Source: Bog-950 sp044225825
Lineage (GTDB): Bacteria > Bacteroidota > Bacteroidia > Chitinophagales > LD1
Assembly (NCBI GenBank): GCA_044225825.1
Contig: JBGAIB010000002.1
Span: 124,001 to 188,000 of the forward strand
Reading direction: 5' to 3'
DNA length: 64,000 nt
Shown here: piece by piece, positions 52,586-60,509 of the stretch
How positions within the stretch are numbered: position 1 is the stretch's first letter
Layout of the letters: each line of letters starts with the position of its first letter
Program-made: the position numbers and the translations under genes
The notes under the pieces: model-generated
What the model saw: the letters and a program-made list of their open reading frames with translations, nothing else
The model's database searches: none
What the model was told of the DNA's origin: nothing

Positions 52586-52773
52586 TCGATGATTAAAAAT
52601 AGGATAACGTACCTAAGCGAAGAAATTTTGAAACAAAATTTACATGCCCCCGTAAGATATTGCACAACAACATACCCCCGTATGCAACAACTTGACAATA
52701 CACCACATTGGCCTTTACCTGAAGAAAACAAGTAACACTTTCATAACTTTTAAATCCGGCGAAACCGGTACAA

Positions 52774-52804
52774 GAAATCCCGCTCACGATGGTGAGGGGA
52801 TTTC
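52774..52804 (-). terminator. hairpin after the MFS transporter gene
   Basis: GAAATCCC-(G)-CTCAC pairs with GTGAGGGGATTTC around a GATG loop, with one bulged G. It begins 12 nt past the stop at 52816 (minus strand). T-runs are weak on the minus strand, stronger on + (CTTTTT). Confidence 0.6.
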
Positions 52805-52815
52805 GCTTTTTAGGG

Positions 52816-54090
52816 CTAGGCCACCGTTTTAAGTTTCTCCAGATCGCGGTAATTGTAGAGCAGGATGCCCGCACCCAGCATACATATAAAGGCCATGATG
52901 CCCGTAGCGTAAATAATGTGGTTATGCCGGTGAAAAAACGGCAAGGTAAACAGGGCAATTAAACACAAGCGTTGCGCCACGTTCATTACAAAAAATATAC
53001 TGTTGGCCCGGCCTATAACGTGGTTGGGTACATGATGAAACAAAAAGGTAATGCGCTGAATACGGATAGCTGCATTACAGGCCCCTATTACAAACTGCGC
53101 CAGAAAGAACACGGCCAGTACGGTATTAAATATCATTACGGCATACATTAAACCTGCCAGGGCGCTCAGCATAATAATACCGCCCACTACATTGCGCTGG
53201 CCAAACAGTCGCTGGGTAAGCAAACCCGCCAACAGCGCACCAAAAGAAAACGACATGTCGGCCAAGGCATAGACATCGCCATCCATTTTTAAAAACTGTT
53301 TTACATACACAGCCATTACATAGGTGCCGAAAACGATGATGGTTAGAAAGATGAGCAGCGAGGCATTACCGAAATGTAGCAGCAGCGGATGTTTGCGCAA
53401 AAAACTAAAGCCCACCTTAACGCGTTCGCGCAGGCTGCTGGTATCGATGTGACGGTCCACTACCGGCAGCGATTTAATACGCAGGATAATAGCGAAGGCC
53501 ACCAGGTAGGTGAAGGCATTAACTGCAAATATCTCGTAGATCTTCCAGGGGCGTATGTGAAACGGCAGGTTAAAATCGGTGCCAAAAAGATGCAGGTGCC
53601 CATCTATGCCTTTTAGTAAAACAGCGGCAAAAGCACCCGCCAGTGTAAAAGTAAGCTGCCCCTGTATTTCGAGCATGCTGGTAATACGGCCGTATTGTTC
53701 CTTGGGGGTAATTTCCTGCGCATAGGCATACAGGTTAGGGAAGTGAATGTTGTAGATAAGCGCTGTTACACCAAACACACTTATAACCAAAGGCCAGGGC
53801 AGACCCTGCTGCCAGTACCCGGTAAAAGCTATAGCAGAAATAACCGCCAGGCCCACCATGTTAATGCCTAAAAAAATACGGCGGCGGTTATAACGGTCGA
53901 TAATAGCACCAGCATACAAACCCCAAAGCAGCGAAAGTGTGGTTACCACAAAGTAAGCTTTGCCAAAGAGTTCCTCGCGGTGGATGATGCCGGTAAAATA
54001 CCAGGGCACCGCCAGCATAGAAATACCCTGCGCTACTCCGCTGATGGAGTTGGCCAGTAACAGTAATCCTATCGCCCTTTTGTTTTGCAT
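52816..54090 (-). CDS. MFS transporter
   Basis: A 424-residue major facilitator protein with about 12 transmembrane helices. N-terminal helix MQNKRAIGLLLLANSISGVA; between helices 2 and 3 sits GAIIDRYNRRRIFLG, the R-rich loop that marks MFS proteins (consensus G-x-x-x-D-R-x-x-R-R). The middle loop (RIKSLPVVDRHIDTSSLR) separates two six-helix halves. The proteins of this MFS_3-like group often export small molecules or siderophores, but the substrate is not evident. It stands alone; a hairpin lies after the stop. Confidence 0.92.
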   Translation of the reverse strand: MQNKRAIGLLLLANSISGVAQGISMLAVPWYFTGIIHREELFGKAYFVVTTLSLLWGLYAGAIIDRYNRRRIFLGINMVGLAVISAIAFTGYWQQGLPWPLVISVFGVTALIYNIHFPNLYAYAQEITPKEQYGRITSMLEIQGQLTFTLAGAFAAVLLKGIDGHLHLFGTDFNLPFHIRPWKIYEIFAVNAFTYLVAFAIILRIKSLPVVDRHIDTSSLRERVKVGFSFLRKHPLLLHFGNASLLIFLTIIVFGTYVMAVYVKQFLKMDGDVYALADMSFSFGALLAGLLTQRLFGQRNVVGGIIMLSALAGLMYAVMIFNTVLAVFFLAQFVIGACNAAIRIQRITFLFHHVPNHVIGRANSIFFVMNVAQRLCLIALFTLPFFHRHNHIIYATGIMAFICMLGAGILLYNYRDLEKLKTVA

Positions 54091-54141
54091 ACCGCGGGCG
54101 CAAAGTAAAAAGAAAGGCGAAGTTTAGTTTAAAAGCAAGAA

Positions 54142-54218
54142 GCAAAGACACAAAGGGTTAGTTTAAAGTGAAACCCTACGTGCTTGTTTTCCCTTTTTCT
54201 ACTTTGAGCCTTTGTGTG
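54142..54218. repeat. intergenic inverted repeat (CAAAGACACAAAGG type)
   Basis: Left arm ACACAAAGG (within 54142-54159), right arm CCTTTGTGTG (54209-54218). Resembles the palindromic remnants CAAAG-x-CACAAAG / CTTTGTG-x-CTTTG common between Bacteroidota genes (memory). A similar element lies at 60014-60096. Confidence 0.45.
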
Positions 54219-54253
54219 AAACCATTTTGTATTTATTAGTTATTTTGAGGCAC

Positions 54254-54712
54254 ATGGAAATTGATAAGGACCTTTATGAAAAACTGGGGCGCTACTGCGC
54301 TTACCAGGAACGCTGCGAAAGCGATGTGCGTACCAAGCTATACGCACTAAAGGTGCCTAAGGAAGAATATGCGCCCTACATCAAATTGCTGAAAGAAGAC
54401 AAATACCTGGACGAAAAACGCTTTGTGAAGGCCTTTGTGGCAGGCCATGTGCGCAAGAAATGGGGCAAGGTGAAAATTAAATCGGCGCTGTTGCAAAAGG
54501 GGATAAAGGCGGAAGTTATTTTACCCCACTTACAGGCCATTGAAGAAGATAATTACGAAGAAAAGCTTACTGAACTCGCCTTTAAAAAAGCCCGTACCAT
54601 TAAAGCCGCTACGCCTTCATTAGCGCGCACCAAATTGATGCAGTTTTTGATGGGTAAAGGATACGAGATGGATAAGATTAAAATGGTGTTGAAGAAATTA
54701 AAACTGACTTAA
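54254..54712 (+). CDS. recX: RecX-family regulatory protein
   Basis: A 152-residue RecX, which binds and modulates RecA filaments. The ATG at 54254 (MEIDKDLYEKLGRYCAYQ) fits the family N-terminus; an in-frame start at 54212 adds 14 hydrophobic residues. The tandem three-helix repeats are visible: CESDVRTKLYALKVPKEEY, LKEDKYLDEKRFVKAFVAG (typical D-x-R-[FY]-x-x-x-F), HVRKKWGKVKIKSALLQKG. The stop overlaps the stop of the converging KAP NTPase gene, leaving no spacer. Confidence 0.9.
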   Translation: MEIDKDLYEKLGRYCAYQERCESDVRTKLYALKVPKEEYAPYIKLLKEDKYLDEKRFVKAFVAGHVRKKWGKVKIKSALLQKGIKAEVILPHLQAIEEDNYEEKLTELAFKKARTIKAATPSLARTKLMQFLMGKGYEMDKIKMVLKKLKLT

Positions 54713-57393
54713 TTATCTCTAGTAACGACCACCTCTATGTTGTATGGCACGCCCTTGTTTTCTGAGTCATTATCCGCCCATGCGTATAATTTGCAAAATT
54801 TAAAGCCGCTCAAAGGCAGTGTGTTGATCACCTCCTGTATTTGCGCTCCAGCCCAAATTGCGATTTGGACTCCGTCATTAGAAGCAGAAAGTTTAATTCG
54901 AATCTTTTGATCTGTCACAAAAGAAATATCATTTAGCTGCTTGCTGGAAGGGGCTGGTGTATTATTCTTGTTATAAAATGTGGCTCTCACATTTTTTGTA
55001 TCCCTCGTCTCCCCAGATCCATGGTCGCGCCCTAAATGGAATAGAGGGAACCCGGGCACTAATCTAAATCCAGTGCAGATTGGAAAGACATCATTGGGGG
55101 AAAACTTGAATCCAAGTCGCCAGTGGAGCACCTCTGGTTGCAAAAATTCAATCGTATAACTATGTTGACTAAGATCAAATATTTTATTGAAGGATGAGTC
55201 GTCATCATCTGGCTTATGCTTAAGATTACGGGAAACATTGGTGGTAAGAATAATTTTGTCGGGATCAATGTTAGGGTCGAAAGAAGCAAATTTCATTGGC
55301 CATGAAAACAATGAACCTCTTATAGACTGTATAATTCCAACATGTGAAGAGTCCTTGTTTTTTTCAAATTCAGATAATTGGTGCCAATAGAAGATAAGCG
55401 CTGAGCTAATGTCTGCCTCCTCGGTTTCCGATAAACCAAGAAGAAAATCTCTAAAATAAGATTTAAAAATGTCAAAGATACCGTAATAAGTATGCATCCC
55501 TTCGCCTAGTACACTGTCATTTTCGATAGCATCAGCAAACTTTTGTAGGAATCCCAAAAACAGTTTTACTAAAAGATGCTTTTGCCAATAATCTTCAATT
55601 ATCTGCATCCTGTCTAAAGGATCGCATTTAAGCAAATAATCCACATCCACACCGCTAAAGCCAGCGCTATTGAAATATGAAAAATAGGTTTCTAAAGTGC
55701 TTTTTTGGAAAATGGGAAGTAATCCCACAAGTGCTTCATTGAACGCTTTACTTATCGCTTTAAAATTTTCATCCGTAATGGGATCAAATAACCTCCTAAA
55801 TTCTGAACTTTTAGCATCCTGGCTGTGCGCAACGACTTCATCAATTTGTGAGTAGAGTAATTCATATTTGCCTTTAAGTTTATAAAAAACCAGCTCTAAT
55901 AGCATAACCCGCTTAAAGTCTATTTTGTTAGCTCTGCTTAATGAAATATATCTCCAAATAAGAGCATTGCAAAACCTTTTGGCGTCCCTCAATGTAGGCA
56001 AAAATGTTTTATAAAACCTTAAGTCGCTAATCTGCGCCAACTGATTCACAATATCCTCCTGTTTTAAATCTGTTCGTATTTCCAGAAACTTTTGCCCATT
56101 CAACGAAATTATCCGATTGACGATTTCTGCAATTGCTTCTTCAGTAACATGTGGCAGTCTGAGTTCAAATTGCACCACCTTATCAAAATAAGAAGATGCT
56201 TTGTGCCCATATCCCTCATTATGCTCTAAAACTTCATCAATATAGGCTCTGTCATAACCGAGAAGATATATAGTGTTAGGGAAATCGGCAATTATTCTAC
56301 AAAGTCGGCCAACTTCCAAAATCTCCTTAGCCTCAAGTCGATCAAGATCATCTATAATGATCAAGTAAGTTTTATGCGGCGACTTGATGTTTTCGCCGAT
56401 CTTTACTTTTATCTTTTCTAAGTCTTCAGGAGGGAAAAAAATGCGCTTAGTCATGCCTACAAAGCTAGAGTCTTCTCCTACCACCAAATCAACGTATTGG
56501 TCCAAATCAAAATGGCCTTGCTCGCCACTTATGTGTTTCTCCAATTGGCGGAAAAAAGCACGAACTAAAGAGTTTTGATCTGGATAAAGCCAAGGAGAAA
56601 ATGTAATTACAACTATCTCCTTTTTAGTTTCGTCTAATTTTTTGTTATGCTGTGGAATCAGTGCGTACTGTAGGATATCAAAAAGAGAACTTTTTCCTGA
56701 TCCCCAAACAGCATCTATGCCAATTGAAAATGCTTTTTGTGTATCGGCGCTTTTAATCACTTCCAAAAGCTCAGTTGCTAAATCATGATATTTTAGTTTG
56801 TCTGCATCTTTTAACACCTCCGGTTCTTTTTTATGCAACTCAGCTAAAGAATGATCTGGTGAAAGATAAATTTTGTTAGCATTTGTATGACTAAACGGTT
56901 GAAATTGGGCCTTCCTTTTTTGTAAATGCAAATAGCAAGCAATGCTAGTTAGGGGCATAAGGTATAGTACTCCAACATATGTTATTCCAAGAACACCTTT
57001 TAAGGGATAGAGCACATATCTGAACGATCCATAAAAAGTTGTTATAATAAGGACTAAAAGTATTGATAAGTCGATAAATGAAAATACGGCTGATTTTCTT
57101 TTCCCAATGACGACTCCAAAGACTATTGCCTGGAAACAAAAAAGGCTTAAAAAGACAGCTGGAAAGTTATTTAAAAATGCCAATTGACCAGACTTAACGA
57201 TTGTCTGAAAAAGGATTGGCTCAGCCAGTATAACATACCCTAAAAAGAGTAAGGAAAGTTTGGACACCAATGCTATTGGCCTCTCCTCTATCCAAGTCAC
57301 ACTAGCAGAATATTTTTGCAGGGATTTATAATAGTTCTTTACTCGTGTTAACATTAACCTAATATAGGATTTAATCCTAGTCCAAATTCGCAT
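54709..57393 (-). CDS. membrane-anchored KAP-family P-loop NTPase with unassigned C-terminal domain
   Basis: A 894-residue protein. Four predicted membrane helices lie at ~44-65, 75-97, 105-127 and 133-155. The KAP NTPase domain then shows Walker A WGSGKSS (K234), the signature ITFSPWLY (264-271), Walker B YLIIIDDLDRL (D348/D349, D351) and DFPNTIYLLGYDRAYI. KAP NTPases occur in phage-defence systems such as Qat and in membrane contexts. The C-terminal ~250 residues are beta-rich (LHWRLGFKFSPNDVFPI, KIRIKLSASNDGVQIAIW) and match nothing I know. The gene is AT-rich: two hand-counted 60-nt lines (55441-55560) have 16 and 23 G+C, against 34 in a line of holB (58801-58860). It overlaps neighbours at both ends (an alternative start at 57354 removes one overlap). 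Probably acquired. No partner genes nearby. Confidence 0.85.
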   Translation of the reverse strand: MRIWTRIKSYIRLMLTRVKNYYKSLQKYSASVTWIEERPIALVSKLSLLFLGYVILAEPILFQTIVKSGQLAFLNNFPAVFLSLFCFQAIVFGVVIGKRKSAVFSFIDLSILLVLIITTFYGSFRYVLYPLKGVLGITYVGVLYLMPLTSIACYLHLQKRKAQFQPFSHTNANKIYLSPDHSLAELHKKEPEVLKDADKLKYHDLATELLEVIKSADTQKAFSIGIDAVWGSGKSSLFDILQYALIPQHNKKLDETKKEIVVITFSPWLYPDQNSLVRAFFRQLEKHISGEQGHFDLDQYVDLVVGEDSSFVGMTKRIFFPPEDLEKIKVKIGENIKSPHKTYLIIIDDLDRLEAKEILEVGRLCRIIADFPNTIYLLGYDRAYIDEVLEHNEGYGHKASSYFDKVVQFELRLPHVTEEAIAEIVNRIISLNGQKFLEIRTDLKQEDIVNQLAQISDLRFYKTFLPTLRDAKRFCNALIWRYISLSRANKIDFKRVMLLELVFYKLKGKYELLYSQIDEVVAHSQDAKSSEFRRLFDPITDENFKAISKAFNEALVGLLPIFQKSTLETYFSYFNSAGFSGVDVDYLLKCDPLDRMQIIEDYWQKHLLVKLFLGFLQKFADAIENDSVLGEGMHTYYGIFDIFKSYFRDFLLGLSETEEADISSALIFYWHQLSEFEKNKDSSHVGIIQSIRGSLFSWPMKFASFDPNIDPDKIILTTNVSRNLKHKPDDDDSSFNKIFDLSQHSYTIEFLQPEVLHWRLGFKFSPNDVFPICTGFRLVPGFPLFHLGRDHGSGETRDTKNVRATFYNKNNTPAPSSKQLNDISFVTDQKIRIKLSASNDGVQIAIWAGAQIQEVINTLPLSGFKFCKLYAWADNDSENKGVPYNIEVVVTRDN

Positions 57394-57661
57394 TACTTCG
57401 CATTTTTATAGATGTAAGCTTTTCCATAACAACCTTTTCATCAGCATTAATCTCCAGCGTTTTAAATTGATTGGTTTCGCCCTTCAATAACTCTACCTGC
57501 GATTTGGAGAGTCCTAATACACCGGCCAGATATTCCACTAAATACTTATTGGCTTTGCCTTCCACCGGCTGTGCCTTTATCTTAACCTTTAGTGTACCGT
57601 CCGCCTCGCGAATGATCTCATCGGTTTTAGAGCCCGGTTTTACTTTAATGCGCAGCTTCAT
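57377..57661 (-). CDS. DUF167/YggU family protein
   Basis: A 94-residue cytosolic protein of the YggU family. Conserved segments: IKVKPGSKTDEIIREADG, QPVEGKANKYLVEYLAGVL and LLKGETNQFKTLEI. The function is unknown in all species. Its last 17 nt overlap the beginning of the KAP NTPase gene if that starts at 57393. The overlap leaves the family's core intact (the C-terminal MRSNANLD is not conserved). Confidence 0.92.
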   Translation of the reverse strand: MKLRIKVKPGSKTDEIIREADGTLKVKIKAQPVEGKANKYLVEYLAGVLGLSKSQVELLKGETNQFKTLEINADEKVVMEKLTSIKMRSNANLD

Positions 57662-57690
57662 TTTTAGAGGATTACGCCGATTTGTTTTTT

Positions 57691-57768
57691 GATTACACAG
57701 ATAAACACAACTGCCGATTCCACAATTATTTTAATCGGTGTAATCGTTTGGGTTTAATCTGTGTAATC
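57691..57768. repeat. intergenic inverted repeat (GATTACACAGAT type)
   Basis: GATTACACAGAT (57691-57702) and ATCTGTGTAATC (57757-57768) are perfect inverted copies; the arms extend to 16-17 nt with one bulged T. A shorter inner pair CCGATT/AATCGG also exists. It fills most of the DUF167-upstream gap. Confidence 0.6.
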
Positions 57769-57802
57769 TCCCAATAATTACCCCCGGCTGCACACCCTCG
57801 CA

Positions 57803-58417
57803 CTAGTATTTCAACATATAATAGAAGCGCTTCAGCCATTCGTTATTAACCGCTATCAAACCGTCTTCGCTTTTCCACCAATTAAACTCATCAAAACGGG
57901 AGCTTGGGGCGCCGCATATCAGCAATTCAATACCGGCTTCTTTAAACTGCCCGCCAAACACCTTATAAACCCTGCCGGTATGCAACCGGGATGAAACCAC
58001 CATCACCTTTTTATAATGCTGCGCTTTGCAGTAGCCAATAATAGTGTCCGCCTCTTCGCGGGTACTGGTGCCATATTCAATTTGGCGCAAGGCAGCATCC
58101 GGAACGCCTAATCTGGTAAGATTAGCGATGGTCATGTCGCTTTCCAGCGTATCAATACGCAGGGCGCGCAGTTCAACAAAAGGATTAGCGCCGGTGCAGA
58201 TAAGCAATGGGGCCATGCCTTGCTTATATAAGTCTGCTGCCTTGTTGCCCCGGTCGTACGCCCCACCGGAAAGCACAAAAATAGCATCGCATTTTTGCGG
58301 TTCATCCTCATGCATTAAAGCCGTGGCACAACTGCGTAATAAAGGCGTGCGGAAGGCATACAGCAAACCGATCAGCACCAGTAGTACCACTAAGCCAATC
58401 AACAGTTTTTTGCGCAT
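57803..58417 (-). CDS. YdcF/SanA-like (DUF218) membrane-anchored protein
   Basis: A 204-residue protein with one N-terminal helix (KKLLIGLVVLLVLIGLLYAF). The DUF218 core begins CDAIFVLSGGAYDRGNKAADLY, followed by LLICTGANPF, the catalytic-like EYGTSTREEADTI and VMVVSSRLHTGRVYKVF. This is the conserved pattern of YdcF/SanA proteins, thought to be involved in envelope or cell-wall metabolism; the exact reaction is unknown. The ATG lies 9 nt from the upstream holB stop, so it is co-transcribed with holB and the small gene before it. Confidence 0.88.
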   Translation of the reverse strand: MRKKLLIGLVVLLVLIGLLYAFRTPLLRSCATALMHEDEPQKCDAIFVLSGGAYDRGNKAADLYKQGMAPLLICTGANPFVELRALRIDTLESDMTIANLTRLGVPDAALRQIEYGTSTREEADTIIGYCKAQHYKKVMVVSSRLHTGRVYKVFGGQFKEAGIELLICGAPSSRFDEFNWWKSEDGLIAVNNEWLKRFYYMLKY

Positions 58418-58426
58418 GCAGGTGTA

Positions 58427-59584
58427 CTAAATTGTTTCGGCTACTTCTTCGCCCTTAAACACCGAGGCAATCTTAAGCGAGGTGCTCATTAAAAGTATTT
58501 TGGGGTTGCCGTTCCGTTCAATGTAATAATGCAGGCTGTTGATTAACCGGGCAATGGTTTCAAACTGCTCCACCTGCAGGCGCGATGATAAGCCTTTGGC
58601 AAACTTCAATTCCTCACCATCCAGCCTTTGCGAACTGCCTTCAAAATTTATCTGCAAACACTCGCGTAAAAAGAACAGGGCATAGCGCAGGAAAATCTTC
58701 TGATTCTCTCGCCCGCTTTTGGCCATCTCTTCAATCCAGTCAATTAACTGTGCCGTATTACCCGAGGTTGGTTTTTGCTTGAGGTTAAAGCAGCACACCA
58801 GCCATTTGTGCAACAATTTATCGTTGGCATTGTCGCTGCCGCCGGCAAGGGTAAGGGCGGCATTAAAATTACCATCGGCAATACGCGCCAGGTTTTTAGC
58901 GCTGATTTCATCCATCTCAAACTTATTCAGCAAGCCCTGTTGTATATCCTCGTCGGCAATGGCATTTACCTTTACAATTTGCGTACGGCTGATTACCGTA
59001 TTAAGCACCTGGTCAATATTCTCTACCACCAGAATAAAAATGGTATTGGCCGGTGGTTCCTCAATCACCTTCAATAGAGTGTTGCCCGCTTCGCGTAAAA
59101 ACTCGGCCAGCCAGATGATCTGTATTTTATAACCATCCTCATACGTCTTCATGTTAATGTGACGGATGATTTCGTGGCACTCATCTACGGTGATGTTCCC
59201 TTGTTTGTTTTCCGCTTCTATGTTTTGCATCCAGTCGTTATAACTCATATACGGCTGTTGCAACAGGGCCGAACGCCATTCGGTTATCCAATCGGCACTT
59301 ACCGGTGGGCCGGTCTTTGGTTCCTTACGAATTACCGGGTAGGTAAAATGTAAATCGGGGTGAATGAATTTCAGGTTCTTGGTACACGAAGGGCAGGTGC
59401 CGCAGGAGTCGTCGTCCTGTTTATTCTCGCATTGTACATATTGTGCCAGCGCCAGGGCCATGGGCAGGTTGCCGCTGCCTTCAGGGCCCAGCAACATCAG
59501 CGCATGCGGTATGTTGCCGCTGCGCGCCATGCCTATCAATTTGGCCTTTACTTCCTGCTGTCCTATTACGTCTTTAAAAAACAT
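58427..59584 (-). CDS. holB: DNA polymerase III delta-prime-like subunit
   Basis: A 385-residue clamp-loader subunit. The AAA+ core is seen in VIGQQEVKAKLIGMARSG, HALMLLGPEGSGNLPMALAL, TLLKVIEEPPANTIFIL and VISRTQIVKV. The Walker A lysine is replaced (GPEGSGN), as expected for the non-ATP-binding delta-prime subunit. The zinc site C-x8-C-x2-C-x2-C (CENKQDDDSCGTCPSC) is typical. Its role is loading the beta clamp onto DNA. The start abuts the preceding stop (59585), and YdcF-like follows after 9 nt. Confidence 0.92.
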   Translation of the reverse strand: MFFKDVIGQQEVKAKLIGMARSGNIPHALMLLGPEGSGNLPMALALAQYVQCENKQDDDSCGTCPSCTKNLKFIHPDLHFTYPVIRKEPKTGPPVSADWITEWRSALLQQPYMSYNDWMQNIEAENKQGNITVDECHEIIRHINMKTYEDGYKIQIIWLAEFLREAGNTLLKVIEEPPANTIFILVVENIDQVLNTVISRTQIVKVNAIADEDIQQGLLNKFEMDEISAKNLARIADGNFNAALTLAGGSDNANDKLLHKWLVCCFNLKQKPTSGNTAQLIDWIEEMAKSGRENQKIFLRYALFFLRECLQINFEGSSQRLDGEELKFAKGLSSRLQVEQFETIARLINSLHYYIERNGNPKILLMSTSLKIASVFKGEEVAETI

Positions 59585-59941
59585 CTACTTCTTAAACGTG
59601 TATTTGCGTTTGCTCAATGTATGTTTCTGCTGTTCGCTTTTGGTAATGCAAATACAGCTCAGTTTTAAGGGGGTACCCATCATACGCACATTGGGTGGTA
59701 TTTTGCCTACCACGCCGCTAAAGGTCACCTTCAGACCTTCCTTTTTATATTCTTCGGGTAACTGCGCCGAAAGATAGCGGCCACTTTTGTTATCGTCGGG
59801 CACCAATACAGCCGTTGTTCCATCGCCTAAAATCTGTATGGTGGCTTTTACATTCTTAATTGTTTTTTCGGGCACAAAATCCTGCGCACGGGTAGCAAAG
59901 GCTACCACTAACAACATTACAATAATCGAAAACCGTTTCAT
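59585..59941 (-). CDS. small secreted protein of unknown function
   Basis: A 118-residue exported protein: MKRFSIIVMLLVVAFATRA signal peptide. The mature part is basic and mostly beta (VKATIQILGDGTTAVLVP, LKVTFSGVVGKIPPN), ending in KRKYTFKK. No family is known to me. Its stop is directly followed by the holB start (no spacer), so it heads a likely operon with holB and the YdcF-like gene, but a functional link is not evident. Confidence 0.65.
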   Translation of the reverse strand: MKRFSIIVMLLVVAFATRAQDFVPEKTIKNVKATIQILGDGTTAVLVPDDNKSGRYLSAQLPEEYKKEGLKVTFSGVVGKIPPNVRMMGTPLKLSCICITKSEQQKHTLSKRKYTFKK

Positions 59942-60013
59942 AACACAGGGTTTCTAAACACTATTCAAATGGCTTGCCAAAATAGAAATTCGAACCAAAG
60001 ACACCGGAAAATA

Positions 60014-60096
60014 CAATACACACAAAGGCACAAAGAAACAAAGTTAAAGGCTAACCTGTCAAGCCCTTCTCTTTGCGCCTTGGTGTCTTGGTGTTA
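60014..60096. repeat. intergenic inverted repeat (CACAAAGGCACAAAG type)
   Basis: Left arm CACACAAAGGCACAAAG (from ~60019), right arm CTTTGCGCCTTGGTG (from ~60072); about 15 of 18 bases pair. Related in sequence to 54142-54218. Confidence 0.45.
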
Positions 60097-60102
60097 TTCT
60101 TC

Positions 60103-60390
60103 TTAAGGTTTATGCCATACATCGGCGTATTCGGGAGTTTTTTCGAATACAGCCTTTGCAAAAGGACATACCGGCACAATTTTAAGGTGGTTTTTGCGGG
60201 CATATTCTACGCCGGCGGCTACCAGCTTTTTACCGGAACCGGTGCCTTTCAGCGTTTCCGATACCTCGGTATGTTCAATAATAATGATGTTGCTGCCTGC
60301 CTTGCTGAATACCATTTCGGCCAGGCGCGGACCGCCTTCTTGTATAAAAAAGGTGCCTTTGGTGGCCGTTTCTTCAAAGTGAATTTCCAT
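60103..60390 (-). CDS. GNAT-type acetyltransferase of the YidJ/Acetyltransf_CG type
   Basis: A 95-residue small GCN5-related protein. The ATG at 60390 (MEIHFEETATKGTFFI) is the family start; an in-frame one seven codons earlier is less likely. The motif VSETLKGTGSGKKLVAAGVE (with T-G-x-G-K) forms the acetyl-CoA loop, and KIVPVCPFAKAVFEKTPEYADV is typical of this short subfamily. The substrate is unknown; the cysteine in CPF is family-conserved. Convergent inverted repeats lie behind its stop. Confidence 0.88.
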   Translation of the reverse strand: MEIHFEETATKGTFFIQEGGPRLAEMVFSKAGSNIIIIEHTEVSETLKGTGSGKKLVAAGVEYARKNHLKIVPVCPFAKAVFEKTPEYADVWHKP

Positions 60391-60473
60391 GCTACCGCTG
60401 TTTAAGGGCAAATATCCGTAAAATCTGTCTTGTTACCCCAACACCCCCTTGGGGCAAACAGGCATATTTGGGC

Positions 60474-60503
60474 TTGCCATTCCCCTGTTGTCTTGTATTT
60501 TCG
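60474..60503 (+). promoter_or_regulatory. promoter abutting the glyS start
   Basis: TTG (60474-60476), 19-nt spacer, TATTTTCG (60496-60503, one mismatch to TAnnTTTG). The box ends 6 nt before the ATG at 60510, so the transcript should have almost no leader. Confidence 0.45.
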
Positions 60504-60509
60504 CGGCCT

